A DNA stretch of 64,000 nt, from NCBI RefSeq assembly GCF_001623405.1, contig NZ_LUHG01000041.1, forward strand, positions 1 through 64,000, in the 5' to 3' direction. Shown here one piece after another: positions 1 to 7,945 of this stretch. The notes beneath the pieces were generated by a model. The model did no database searches. It had not been told where the DNA came from and saw nothing but the letters and a program-made list of their open reading frames with translations. This DNA comes from Hydrotalea flava. GTDB taxonomy: Bacteria; Bacteroidota; Bacteroidia; Chitinophagales; Chitinophagaceae. Position 1 is the first letter of the stretch. Every line of letters begins with the position of its first letter. The position numbers were made by a program, and so were the translations under genes.

Positions 1-371
1 GTCGCCAGTGCCGAACTAATTGAAAAACCCTCTCCGGAGCTTGCCAGCCCAATTTGGTTCGACGCCGTCGAACCAATTACCAAATGGGGTGCATAAGCCT
101 CTGCAAACAGCCTTATCTTTTTGAGGTTTCCCGGCGAAAATCCCTTTAATCCGGGTAGCTCTTTTTGCAGGTCAGCCGAAATTTGGTCAAGCACTTTGGC
201 ACCCCATTTTTGGGCCTTTATCTTCTCTGAAATCATCAAACCAGTTTTAAAATATAGCATCAGTTGCTCCTGGTTGGCCAGCCTGGCTGCCACATACCGG
301 CTTTGCACAATTTGTTTTTTTAGAGAGTGAATAAACTCTACATAATTTTTATCAATTTTCATAACCGTCAT
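1..371 (-). CDS. DUF1016/YhcG-family nuclease, N-terminal part (cut by window edge)
   Basis: The minus-strand frame is open from ATG at 371 (alternative ATG at 362) to the window edge, so only about 123 N-terminal residues are seen. The translation has the hallmark of the YhcG N-terminal domain (DUF1016): a Q-rich helix with AARLANQEQL, then KWGAKVLDQISADLQKELP, then a GFSPGNLKKIRLFAEAY segment. Family members carry a PDDEXK nuclease domain at the C terminus, which lies outside the window. They are common in defence islands and near restriction-modification genes. The gene starts 14 bp after the integrase stop on the same strand, so it is probably island cargo transcribed with the integrase. 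The family call is firm; the biological role is inference. Confidence 0.8.
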   Translation of the reverse strand, partial: MTVMKIDKNYVEFIHSLKKQIVQSRYVAARLANQEQLMLYFKTGLMISEKIKAQKWGAKVLDQISADLQKELPGLKGFSPGNLKKIRLFAEAYAPHLVIGSTASNQIGLASSGEGFSISSALA

Positions 372-385
372 TTTAAGATTAATAA

Positions 386-1750
386 TTATTCCATCAAATC
401 TGCTTGCAGCAATCGTTCTTTTTTAAAGGAAGTAAGCCGTTGTGCAAACTCTTTCTTCACATCTTTATCAAAACTGTCAAGGTAGTTTTCAGTCGTTTTC
501 AAATCAGAATGCCCAAGTGCTTCCTGTATAAATTCAGTACTGGCACCAGAACGTTTCATAACTGTGGAGAAAGTATGCCTTGCTACATAAGTTGTCCATT
601 TTTTATCAATACCTAAATTTTTGAAAATACGTTTCATCCAATCGTTGATAAAGCCAACAAAGTTTTGTACTAGTTCATACTGCCGGAGTGGAGATAATCC
701 ATGTTCCAGTATCGGAAACAGATAATTATTGGGGGCTTTATTTTTATTGCCCCTTCGTTCAATTATTTTTTTCATGTCATCGGTGAGAAAAATAGTAATA
801 GGCTTGGGGTCGCTTCGTAATGACCGTTCCGTTTTTGAACGTTCAAAAGTGAGGTAGTCCCCATCAATATTTTTATGCTTCAGGCTGGCAATATCTTTTG
901 GATTCATGCCATTACCGAAATAACTGAATAGCCAATAGTCCTTTGCCTGTTGCTCACCCATTAATTCAGGGTTGCATTCATAGAAATATATTTTTTCAAC
1001 TTCTGACAGTTCAAGTGCTTTCTTTACATTTTTTGATGTTGGGATTCTATATTTACGTTTGCCAAATGGATAACATTTTTCTCTTTTAATGATACCGTCT
1101 TCTATTGCCTCATTAAAGAGGGCCCTGAGTGGTCGTAGATATATCCCGATAGTAGTTTTCGATATATCTTGGTTTTTCAACCAGTTCTCATACTCTTTGA
1201 GGTATGTAGTTGTAATAACAAAAAACGGCACATCTCCCCTGAATTTCCTTAATGAAACATAACTACAGTGATAATTAATAGCGCTGCTTATTCTGCCTTC
1301 ACGAATTAATTGCTTAATGTATTTTAGATAGGAATAAGAAATTAGCCCAGGCTTACCAGCCGTCTCAATAAATAGCGGAATTTTTTTGTAAAAGGGGGAG
1401 TAATCAAATTCATCACCATTTGGAGTAATTACTTCTGTTTTGAAATTTCTTTGGCGAAAATTTGTATTGCCCCTTATAAAATCCTTTTCAAACTCTGCAA
1501 AATTAAAGGGCGTTAATTCTTTTACGGCATTCTCAGTCTTTCTTTCGATGTCTTTTAACTTATCCCTTATGGGCTGTAATTCGTTACTGATTCTTGAAGC
1601 AGGTAGTTTTTCCCATTCTTCTTTTGCCAGGTCAAATATTGTTTGATAATATTCGGTTACACGTTGAAAAGTTACCCTTAATTTTACAGGGTACTTATCA
1701 GTTTTTTTCATCCTCCGTGTATCAAGGATGATAGAAATTGTAGTTGACAT
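386..1750 (-). CDS. Tyrosine recombinase / integrase of an integrated element
   Basis: 454 residues with the layout of Bacteroidota phage-type integrases: an N-terminal arm-binding domain (about 1-100), a SAM-like core-binding domain (about 120-225) and a C-terminal catalytic domain. Visible catalytic residues are Arg391 in ARHTF, His414 in LGHS and the nucleophile Tyr423 in ENYL. The first catalytic arginine appears replaced: the box I segment reads GNGMNPKDIASLK, with Asn-Pro (about residue 283) where an Arg is usual. Loss of this Arg is known in Bacteroidota recombinases such as IntDOT. The gene lies about 200 bp from a tRNA-Arg 3' fragment that is its likely attachment site, so it probably integrated the element extending leftward out of the window. 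Confidence 0.93.
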   Translation of the reverse strand: MSTTISIILDTRRMKKTDKYPVKLRVTFQRVTEYYQTIFDLAKEEWEKLPASRISNELQPIRDKLKDIERKTENAVKELTPFNFAEFEKDFIRGNTNFRQRNFKTEVITPNGDEFDYSPFYKKIPLFIETAGKPGLISYSYLKYIKQLIREGRISSAINYHCSYVSLRKFRGDVPFFVITTTYLKEYENWLKNQDISKTTIGIYLRPLRALFNEAIEDGIIKREKCYPFGKRKYRIPTSKNVKKALELSEVEKIYFYECNPELMGEQQAKDYWLFSYFGNGMNPKDIASLKHKNIDGDYLTFERSKTERSLRSDPKPITIFLTDDMKKIIERRGNKNKAPNNYLFPILEHGLSPLRQYELVQNFVGFINDWMKRIFKNLGIDKKWTTYVARHTFSTVMKRSGASTEFIQEALGHSDLKTTENYLDSFDKDVKKEFAQRLTSFKKERLLQADLME

Positions 1751-1804
1751 AATTTATGATTTTACATTATCACCATTCATTCTCACATCATAAATCACGA
1801 ATGG

Positions 1805-1826
1805 ATTTGCAAACAATTTGCAAACA
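1805..1826. repeat. Tandem 11-bp repeat next to the integrase (possible arm-type sites)
   Basis: The sequence ATTTGCAAACA occurs twice back to back (1805-1815 and 1816-1826), between the integrase start and the tRNA fragment. Short direct repeats here are often arm-type integrase binding sites. That role is inference. Confidence 0.5.
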
Positions 1827-1953
1827 AACAGGTATTAAAACAGCATTTGCTGTTGTTAAAACAGAAAAGCAAATCTCATGCAATAAACTGAAATCAAATG
1901 ATTTAGAATAAAACCGGTTAAAGCAGATTAAATGAAGAAAAGAATATTTTCCA

Positions 1954-1999
1954 ACTACGGATCAAAAGGTTTCAGGTTTGAATCCTGACGGGGTCACCA
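1954..1999 (+). other. tRNA-Arg(ACG) 3' fragment; probable attachment site of the island
   Basis: The 46 nt match the 3' part of a tRNA-Arg: anticodon loop CTACGGA (anticodon ACG at 1957-1959), 3' anticodon strand, variable loop AGGTT, a full T-arm with stem TCAGG/CCTGA around loop TTTGAAT, acceptor strand CGGGGTC, discriminator A and CCA. The upstream bases do not form the anticodon stem, and no D-arm or 5' acceptor strand is present. It is therefore a fragment, not a gene. A tRNA 3' end beside an integrase is the classic scar of integration into a tRNA gene. The intact tRNA should lie at the other end of the element, left of the window. Confidence 0.85.
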
Positions 2000-2006
2000 A
2001 AAATTT

Positions 2007-2124
2007 AAAGAGGCTGTATCAAAAGTGCTATGCAGCCTCTTTTTACTCGGTAAGAGGGGATTGGAGAAAATTTTCGTTTATGCAAATCTCAGCCCCTTCA
2101 TTTTACTTTTGATACATCCTCTTT
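2007..2124. mobile_element. 118-bp element with 20-bp terminal inverted repeats (MITE-like)
   Basis: The left end AAAGAGGCTGTATCAAAAGT (2007-2026) and the reverse complement of the right end (2105-2124) agree at 19 of 20 positions. The left repeat also pairs internally with CAGCCTCT (2033-2040) followed by a T run, so this part can act as a terminator hairpin on the plus strand. There is no coding capacity. The ends resemble the terminal repeats of some Bacteroidota insertion sequences, which suggests a miniature transposable element or an IS remnant beside the tRNA scar. No clear target-site duplication is visible. It could instead be only a pair of terminators. Confidence 0.45.
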
Positions 2125-2146
2125 TTTTGTATCAATTATTTAGGTT

Positions 2147-2938
2147 TCAGGCTACTTCGACCCAGGTATGATCGGCTAATAACTGCACAGATGCCACAAA
2201 TTGTTTAAAGGGCCCACTGCCCGCCCACTCCCTGGGTGCAACCAATGACAATAAATAATTACCATCTTTTTTCTCATATAAATGATACACCTGTCCAATT
2301 TGTGGTTTGAAGTTGATTTGGGCATCATAAATCATTAAACTTAATTCCCTGCGTTTTCTGATTTCCTGAGCCTGTCTGGCAAGTAATTCAATTTGTTGTT
2401 TAATTTGCTCTAACTGCATATTGGTTTGTTCTTCCATTGCAGTTAATGCTTTATGTTTAATCATTCCTTGTTTGGTTGGTTGAATGGCTACACTGCCCAC
2501 TGATGAAGCATAAGGCAATACACTCATTTGTTTGTGATATACCTCTTTATTCACAAATGCAGCGCCGTTAGTAGTAATGCCCTCATAAACCAATTCAAGA
2601 AACCCATTTGATAAAATGCGATGTAGCACAGATAACACCTGAGCTTCATTTTTATAAAAGGTATGAATTAGCGTGGAGGTATCGGGTATAACTGCTGTTA
2701 CGGTATCTGCTAATTCCTGGTATTCACAGGGTTGCAGGCTACCATCAGGAACTACCGAAAACTGTACATAATAGGCTTCATTTTCAACTGTAATCCAGTT
2801 CATACTAATTTGAAGCGATTTTCCATTTAAAATAGATTCTATTTTGTAATTGCCGCTTTTGGGTACAATTCCGAATTCGTACACACATTTTTCAGGAAAT
2901 AATTGCCAACCGGCTAAAAAATTATACGCTTGTACCAT
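2147..2938 (-). CDS. DUF2452 domain protein
   Basis: 263 residues. The C-terminal portion (about 165-263) matches DUF2452: a helix rich in Q and E ending in LARQAQEIRKRRELSLMIYD, then the beta-rich FKPQIGQVYHLYEKKDG and LSLVAPREW. The N-terminal 130 residues look like a beta-rich domain that I cannot assign. There is no signal peptide or membrane segment, so the protein is probably cytoplasmic. Function is unknown for the family. The gene is the first chromosomal gene after the island scar and lies just after the broken yhcH gene on the same strand. Confidence 0.75.
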   Translation of the reverse strand: MVQAYNFLAGWQLFPEKCVYEFGIVPKSGNYKIESILNGKSLQISMNWITVENEAYYVQFSVVPDGSLQPCEYQELADTVTAVIPDTSTLIHTFYKNEAQVLSVLHRILSNGFLELVYEGITTNGAAFVNKEVYHKQMSVLPYASSVGSVAIQPTKQGMIKHKALTAMEEQTNMQLEQIKQQIELLARQAQEIRKRRELSLMIYDAQINFKPQIGQVYHLYEKKDGNYLLSLVAPREWAGSGPFKQFVASVQLLADHTWVEVA

Positions 2939-2999
2939 TGCTTACGCTATTCATTTTTAAATTGTAATGATTACAATTGCAACTCCAATTTGTTGCGAA

Positions 3000-3449
3000 T
3001 TATAATTTCACTTTGATAACAATTTTTTTTATAAAAGATTTTTCATGTAAGTAAATGCCCGGCATATGTATATCAGCAGGAAAAAAATAGCAAACATACC
3101 CTGCTCTAATATAGAATAAAAAGAAGGAGGTGTTTGATAGGTTATACAATCATTGGCAACATCCAATAATTGCTGCTCGGGCTGTTGGTTTAAAAAACAA
3201 TACCCAATCTGCTCTTTCCCACTAATAATATAATGTATATCGGTATAAACAAGATGCGATTCCAAACACTCCTTTTCTGGCAACACTGTTTCATACGAGT
3301 TGACCAGTGCAAAAATAGTATTGCCACTAATTTCATATTTCCCATTGGGTATATTTTCTAAATGCGGGTTGTTTTAAAAATGCAATAGCATCTAATAAAT
3401 GCTGTTGAAAATTATAATTAGGTATATTGTTTAAATAATCAATAATCAT
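3000..3449 (-). pseudogene. YhcH/YjgK/YiaL (DUF386) family gene with two frameshifts
   Basis: Conceptual reading from ATG at 3449 to the stop at 3000-3002 gives a normal-length DUF386 protein (about 150 residues), but only with two frame changes. The first 28 or so residues (MIIDYLNNIPNYNF...) are in one frame. Near 3364-3380 the match moves to a second frame (HLENIPNGKYEISG through ESHLVYTDIHYIISGKEQIGY to GMFAIFF). At a seven-base A run (3081-3087, T in the gene) it moves again to PADIHMPGIYLHE and ends in IKKIVIKVKL. As written, no single frame gives a complete protein. DUF386 proteins are small beta-barrel proteins linked to sugar metabolism. Both lesions are single-base changes, so sequencing error is possible. 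It follows the Omp85-like gene after 5 bp. Confidence 0.8.
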
Positions 3450-3454
3450 CCACA

Positions 3455-5320
3455 TTAATTTACGGTTACAAAATCGGGTTTTTTAATATACTGACTGTTA
3501 TATTTGAATTGTAAATTAGATTGAATGCCAATATTCCAAGGCGACATGCCGACTGTAGTTCTGGGAAAATACTGAATACGCAATTCAATGGTACCAAAAA
3601 CTAAGTTTTCATTTCTGGTTCGTACACCTCCACCCCAGGCGGTATATACATCACCATAACTAAACCCCTGCCCTATTGGTTTTAAATAAGAAACATTTCC
3701 AAATGCAAAGGGTGCAAAACTAAATCCAAAAAATTTCCAGGTATTGTAAAAAACAGATTCGCAACTGCCGGTTGCACGACTTGAACCATTGTAACCAATA
3801 ATATTATTAAAAGAAGGGATACCAAAAGCACTGTTTACCCGTAATGATTCATTTAAAAAAGTATTAATTTGTTGTGTAAAACTACCATTAATAAAATGCC
3901 GCACTAACCATCTGCTATTACCCAACCTTCGTAACCTTGAAAACGATTCTAAACTCGCTAAAAAACTAATGTCCTGAAAATTTCCATCATTAAAATAACC
4001 ACCAAATTTTAGTTCATAATTGAAAAAGGCCTGTTTGGGTGTAACCACATATTTCTGCAAATCGAAGCCGGCATAAGGACGGGTGTAACCTTGTTTATTA
4101 GTCCATCCGGCCAATGCTGATACATTATATCCGGATGGAATATCTTCATTTCGGCCAAAGCCATAAATAAAGTTAGTTCTGTAATAATCTTGTTTAAACC
4201 GGGTAAATGCCCCCAACACACTTACCAAATTGGCATATTGAAAATTGTATTGGGTTTCATAAATATTGGGTATTTCTAAAAAATCATTTTTCACCAACCG
4301 AAGTGCTACAAAATCTTTGGTTTTTCTGGAAGTAGTTTCATGCAATAATCTTCTTGCAGAAATATTATAGCCGGCCCATAAATCGTATGAGGCATAACGA
4401 TACTTAAAGTTTGCATTATACAATGAATCGTTGATGTATTGATTGGTGGTATAATGCAATGCTGCGTTAAATGAACCCGTCCATAAAGCGTACGGACTCA
4501 CCAATGGCAAATCCAGTGACGAATAAACAGTAGTTTCTTCTCTTCTACCACTGTTAAAGGCAGGTGCATTGCCCTGATAGCCCATTGTAATATTAGCAAA
4601 TGTATGCGCAATATTTCTGCGCACGTATTCCATACCAAATGCGTATCTGTTGCGCCTGTTTAAATCGTACAGGTTTTCTATTTTCACTCGTTGCCCATCA
4701 CCCAGAAAATTTTCATCCTGTACTTCTGCATAAACACTGTTGCCACTGCCCGCATCACCGGAGCCACTAATAGAGAATACATCTTTATAAAATACGGTAA
4801 GATCTACTGAATCATCGTTGGGAGAAATTCCGGTAATCTGAATTCTGGCATCCTGCAAATAAGGCTGGTCGCGCAAAAAACGTTCATTATCAGCAACCAG
4901 ATAAGGAGAAAGCTCCTCTCCCGCCTTAAAGAATAAATTATTGTTGATAAAAGTTTTTCTTGTTTTACGGTGAATGGAATTTCCAATTTCATCAAACAAA
5001 TTCTTTTTTTTAATGGCAGTATCATTCACCGATTCGCCAAAACGCACATTTACAATATTAACACTACGAATGATAGCACCCCGGTACAAAGCAAATGGTG
5101 TAATGTTATTGATGGTAACAATTGCAGTATCTTCCGAAACAGGATTATTGTTGGTAATGCTTTTCACCAATTTTTCAAACAACCCTTTTTTGGGTGTTAA
5201 AAACTGCAAAGTAGTATCCTCAACCGATTTTTTTTCCTGCGCAGAAGATGCTGTACCTATGCAAAGCAGCATACATATACATAGAATATAGGGACTTATA
5301 TGATGCTTGTTAAGCCGCAT
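3455..5320 (-). CDS. Omp85/BamA-like outer membrane barrel protein with POTRA-like domain
   Basis: 621 residues with a signal peptide (about 1-27, ending SSAQ). Residues about 70-190 form a POTRA-like region: IIRSVNIVNVRFGESVND, a long helix, NNLFFKAGEELSPYLVADNE, then RFLRDQPYLQDARIQI, the pattern seen in BamA/TamA relatives. The remaining 430 residues are alternating aromatic beta strands with YF/FY turns, ending in a strand-rich C terminus, as in an outer membrane barrel. It is shorter than BamA, which has five POTRA domains, so it is a paralogue-like protein rather than the essential BamA. Its substrate is unknown. It is followed after 5 bp by the broken yhcH gene. Confidence 0.72.
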   Translation of the reverse strand: MRLNKHHISPYILCICMLLCIGTASSAQEKKSVEDTTLQFLTPKKGLFEKLVKSITNNNPVSEDTAIVTINNITPFALYRGAIIRSVNIVNVRFGESVNDTAIKKKNLFDEIGNSIHRKTRKTFINNNLFFKAGEELSPYLVADNERFLRDQPYLQDARIQITGISPNDDSVDLTVFYKDVFSISGSGDAGSGNSVYAEVQDENFLGDGQRVKIENLYDLNRRNRYAFGMEYVRRNIAHTFANITMGYQGNAPAFNSGRREETTVYSSLDLPLVSPYALWTGSFNAALHYTTNQYINDSLYNANFKYRYASYDLWAGYNISARRLLHETTSRKTKDFVALRLVKNDFLEIPNIYETQYNFQYANLVSVLGAFTRFKQDYYRTNFIYGFGRNEDIPSGYNVSALAGWTNKQGYTRPYAGFDLQKYVVTPKQAFFNYELKFGGYFNDGNFQDISFLASLESFSRLRRLGNSRWLVRHFINGSFTQQINTFLNESLRVNSAFGIPSFNNIIGYNGSSRATGSCESVFYNTWKFFGFSFAPFAFGNVSYLKPIGQGFSYGDVYTAWGGGVRTRNENLVFGTIELRIQYFPRTTVGMSPWNIGIQSNLQFKYNSQYIKKPDFVTVN

Positions 5321-5431
5321 TTGCTGGGTTGGTGATTTGTTTATAGCCGGGCAATATAACCATTAGAAAGTTAAGATAAATAATAAAGTTCATCAAAATT
5401 ATAGGATGGCGTTGCCTACAACAGCTTATAA

Positions 5432-5463
5432 AAAAAACTCCGGATTAATCACCGGAGTTTTAA
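5432..5463 (-). terminator. Rho-independent terminator after the DUF2911 gene
   Basis: AAAACTCCGG (5434-5443), an 8-nt loop and CCGGAGTTTT (5452-5461) form a 10-bp stem with a T run on the minus strand. The hairpin is nearly symmetric, so it may work on both strands. Confidence 0.8.
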
Positions 5464-5480
5464 AAATATGGATATCACAA

Positions 5481-5993
5481 TTATTTAACCATAAATCCGA
5501 CCTGAATATTACCCCATAACAAAGCAACTTCACCTGACTTATTGATTGTAAAAGTCATTCTTTCTGTCAATGCATGCTGCATTGGCTTTACCTGAATGCG
5601 CATTACATCATCCTTTTGATTATAAATGGTTCCCCACTGATTCCAAGATTTATTCAATATAATAGTCCATCCATTTGCTCCTGGAATACTATATAAACTA
5701 TATTTTCCTGCTTTCAGTGCTTTACCATCAATCATAACATCTTTATTTACCTGAAATACAGTGGCTTCGTTTGCGCCGGTGCGCCATATTGCACCAAAAG
5801 GTGCAATATCTATGCCAATGGTTCTTCCTTTTATTGCGGGTTGGCTATAATCAATTTGAATGGTTACTCCAGAATTGGTTGTAGTAGTAACGGTAGCAGG
5901 CGGACTTGGTCGCTTGCTTTTATCCTGAGCACATGCTTGTAAACTAATAAAAACAGTGCTGAATAGTGTCGAAAATAAAATTAATTTTTTAAT
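5481..5993 (-). CDS. DUF2911 lipoprotein, apparently starting at ATT
   Basis: The DUF2911 domain is clear: IQIDYSQPAIKGRTIG, APFGAIWRTGANEATVF, LKAGKYSLYSIPG and ILNKSWNQWG. In-frame upstream sequence encodes a lipoprotein signal (KKLILFSTLFSTVFISLQAC, lipobox LQA-Cys21), so the gene must begin before the first in-frame ATG at 5735. No ATG, GTG or TTG lies in frame between the signal peptide and an upstream stop. The natural start position is occupied by ATT (5991-5993), which gives the typical [M]KKLILF start and 170 residues. It may be a rare ATT start or a mutated ATG. The gene begins 5 bp after the deacetylase stop. DUF2911 proteins are exported proteins of unknown function. Confidence 0.75.
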   Translation of the reverse strand: MKKLILFSTLFSTVFISLQACAQDKSKRPSPPATVTTTTNSGVTIQIDYSQPAIKGRTIGIDIAPFGAIWRTGANEATVFQVNKDVMIDGKALKAGKYSLYSIPGANGWTIILNKSWNQWGTIYNQKDDVMRIQVKPMQHALTERMTFTINKSGEVALLWGNIQVGFMVK

Positions 5994-5998
5994 ATATG

Positions 5999-6835
5999 TT
6001 ATTTTTGTTGAACAATTGGATAATGATCAATGGTTTCAAAAACGTTGCGTGGATCTAGCTTAAGTAGTTGAATAAATGTTTTCAAAGAATCAACGTATTG
6101 TTGTTTGGCAAACATTCTGTCATGTGCCAATATCACCATGGTATTGGGCTGATTGGTGTAACCAATATCAAATTTATCATTAACATCTTTGGCCAAAGCA
6201 GTTGCACTTTGTTTAGGAATATTGCCTTTAATGAATTGCCATTCTATATCCCAACCAATAATTTTGTAGCCCAATGAATCTAATCTACCTGCCACTTTTT
6301 CACTGGTTTTAGGCCCTCTAAATTCGCCATTACCTGCCCAGGTATTTCTACCCGGAAGTCTAACAATTTTTAAAGGAATTTGCATATCCTGCTGTGCTTT
6401 TAAAATATCGTTCACGGCACTATCAATATGCGTATAATAAAAATTATAATTATCTCTGAATGCATGGGTATAACTATGGTTGGCAACTAAAAATTCAGGA
6501 TAGGCTTTTTTCAAACTGTCTAAAATCCTTTTACGCAATGGGTCAATATTATAATGTGCGGCAACAGAAAAAAAAGTTGCTTTTACACCCTGTTCTCTAA
6601 ATGTACGGGCACAGTTTTGTGTGCCGGGTGGTTGTGGGGAATCGTCCCAGGTTAAAAAAATGTATCGCTTGGAACTGTCGTAATGAATAGGTGTTCCCGG
6701 CACCATGGTATTAACTACCGCTTTTTTTTGTGTTGAATCGGCAGATTTGGATTGCTGAGAACCGTTATTACATGAAAATAGGAACAGGCTGCCCAGGCAT
6801 AGAGTGATACTAAATAAAAATTTTCCTGACACCAT
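5999..6835 (-). CDS. Polysaccharide deacetylase (NodB-fold) lipoprotein
   Basis: 278 residues. A lipoprotein signal ends in LFS-Cys22. The NodB homology domain follows: TWDDSP (62-67, equivalent to the TFDDGP metal and catalytic motif), GVKATFF, NHSYTH (119-124, the two metal-binding histidines) and RLPGRN (motif 3). These enzymes remove acetyl groups from N-acetylglucosamine polymers such as peptidoglycan or chitin using a divalent metal. The substrate here cannot be told. The membrane anchor places it in the periplasm or at the cell surface. Transcription probably continues into the DUF2911 gene 5 bp downstream. The gene is divergent from the TIM-barrel protein at 6991. Confidence 0.87.
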   Translation of the reverse strand: MVSGKFLFSITLCLGSLFLFSCNNGSQQSKSADSTQKKAVVNTMVPGTPIHYDSSKRYIFLTWDDSPQPPGTQNCARTFREQGVKATFFSVAAHYNIDPLRKRILDSLKKAYPEFLVANHSYTHAFRDNYNFYYTHIDSAVNDILKAQQDMQIPLKIVRLPGRNTWAGNGEFRGPKTSEKVAGRLDSLGYKIIGWDIEWQFIKGNIPKQSATALAKDVNDKFDIGYTNQPNTMVILAHDRMFAKQQYVDSLKTFIQLLKLDPRNVFETIDHYPIVQQK

Positions 6836-6990
6836 AAAAAGATTTGAGTAATGAAGTGAAATTGTATAATGAAAATGATTGTGTAAAAATATTCAATTCA
6901 AAATATTTATACCTGTTAAAGATAGCATGTGGATAGTTAAAAAAAAATCCATAATTTTAGAACATTACAAATCATTCTAAAAAATTGCTT

Positions 6991-7902
6991 ATGCCAACCT
7001 CAAGAAGAAAGTTTTTATATACCAGTTCAATGGCGGCCATTAGCGCAGCTGTATTACCCAAATACGTAACCGGATTATTGACAGGAAATCCATTTATTAC
7101 CGGACTACAGCTTTATTCGGTTCGTGATGACATGAAACTAAATCCACTTCAAACATTACAACAATTGGCTGCAATGGGCTATACACAAGTGGAGCATGCG
7201 AATTATATAGAAAGAAAATTTTATGGCTATTCGCCAAAAGCATTTAAAAAAATATTGAGTAATCTGGGAATGAATATGCCCAGTGGACATACTGTTTTAC
7301 AGCCCAAACATTGGGATGGGGGGAAAAAAGATTTTACCAAAGAATGGAAACATACCATTGAAGATGCTGCCATTGCAGGCCAGCAATATGTAATCAGTCC
7401 CTGGTTAGATGATTCTATGCGTACCAATATAGATAGCTTAAAAAGTTTTATGGATGTTTTTAATAAATGCGGTATGCTGTGCAACAGATGGGGATTGAAG
7501 TTTGGCTATCACAACCATGATTTTGAATTCAAAGAAATTACACCGGGCACCACCATCTATGATGTAATTCTTCAAAATACAGACCCCAACCTCGTAATTC
7601 AGCAATTAGACATGGGTAACCTGTACAATGGCAATGCCACTGTTATGTCCGTTTTACAAAAATATCCGGGTAGGTTTGCTTCCATGCATGTAAAAAATGA
7701 AATTAAAGCTACAGATGGCAAAGAAATGTATGAAAGTAGTTTGCTTAATAAGGGCATTGTACCGGTAAAAGAAGCCATTGATTATGGTAAAGAAAAAGGT
7801 GGTACCCATTTATTTATTATTGAACAAGAAGCCTATCAGGGTAAAGCACCTTTAGACTGTGCAAAAGAAAATTTAGCCATCATGAAAGGTTGGGGTTATT
7901 AA
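6991..7902 (+). CDS. Xylose isomerase-like TIM-barrel protein (sugar phosphate isomerase/epimerase family), exported
   Basis: 303 residues from ATG at 6991; a TTG two codons upstream is in frame but less likely. The N terminus is a Tat-like signal (TSRRKFLYTSSMAAISAAVLP), so the protein is probably exported folded. The rest matches the AP-endonuclease-2 / sugar isomerase fold: GLQLYSVRDDM near the start, LAAMGYTQVEHA, the metal-site region KFGYHNHDFEF, QLDMGN, and a C-terminal EKGGTHLFIIEQEAY segment. Many Bacteroidota have such Tat-exported isomerase-like proteins with unknown carbohydrate substrates. It is a single gene flanked by convergent cysM. Confidence 0.85.
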   Translation: MPTSRRKFLYTSSMAAISAAVLPKYVTGLLTGNPFITGLQLYSVRDDMKLNPLQTLQQLAAMGYTQVEHANYIERKFYGYSPKAFKKILSNLGMNMPSGHTVLQPKHWDGGKKDFTKEWKHTIEDAAIAGQQYVISPWLDDSMRTNIDSLKSFMDVFNKCGMLCNRWGLKFGYHNHDFEFKEITPGTTIYDVILQNTDPNLVIQQLDMGNLYNGNATVMSVLQKYPGRFASMHVKNEIKATDGKEMYESSLLNKGIVPVKEAIDYGKEKGGTHLFIIEQEAYQGKAPLDCAKENLAIMKGWGY

Positions 7903-7945
7903 AAGTTGAACTCAATTTTAAATACCCCAACAACATATTTTTTAA

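Noticed and set aside
1954-1999. tRNA-Arg as a functional gene
   Set aside because: The 5' half, D-arm and 5' anticodon strand are missing, so it is only a fragment.
4970-5291. Plus-strand open frames within the Omp85-like gene
   Set aside because: Antisense shadows of the clear minus-strand gene with no recognisable product.
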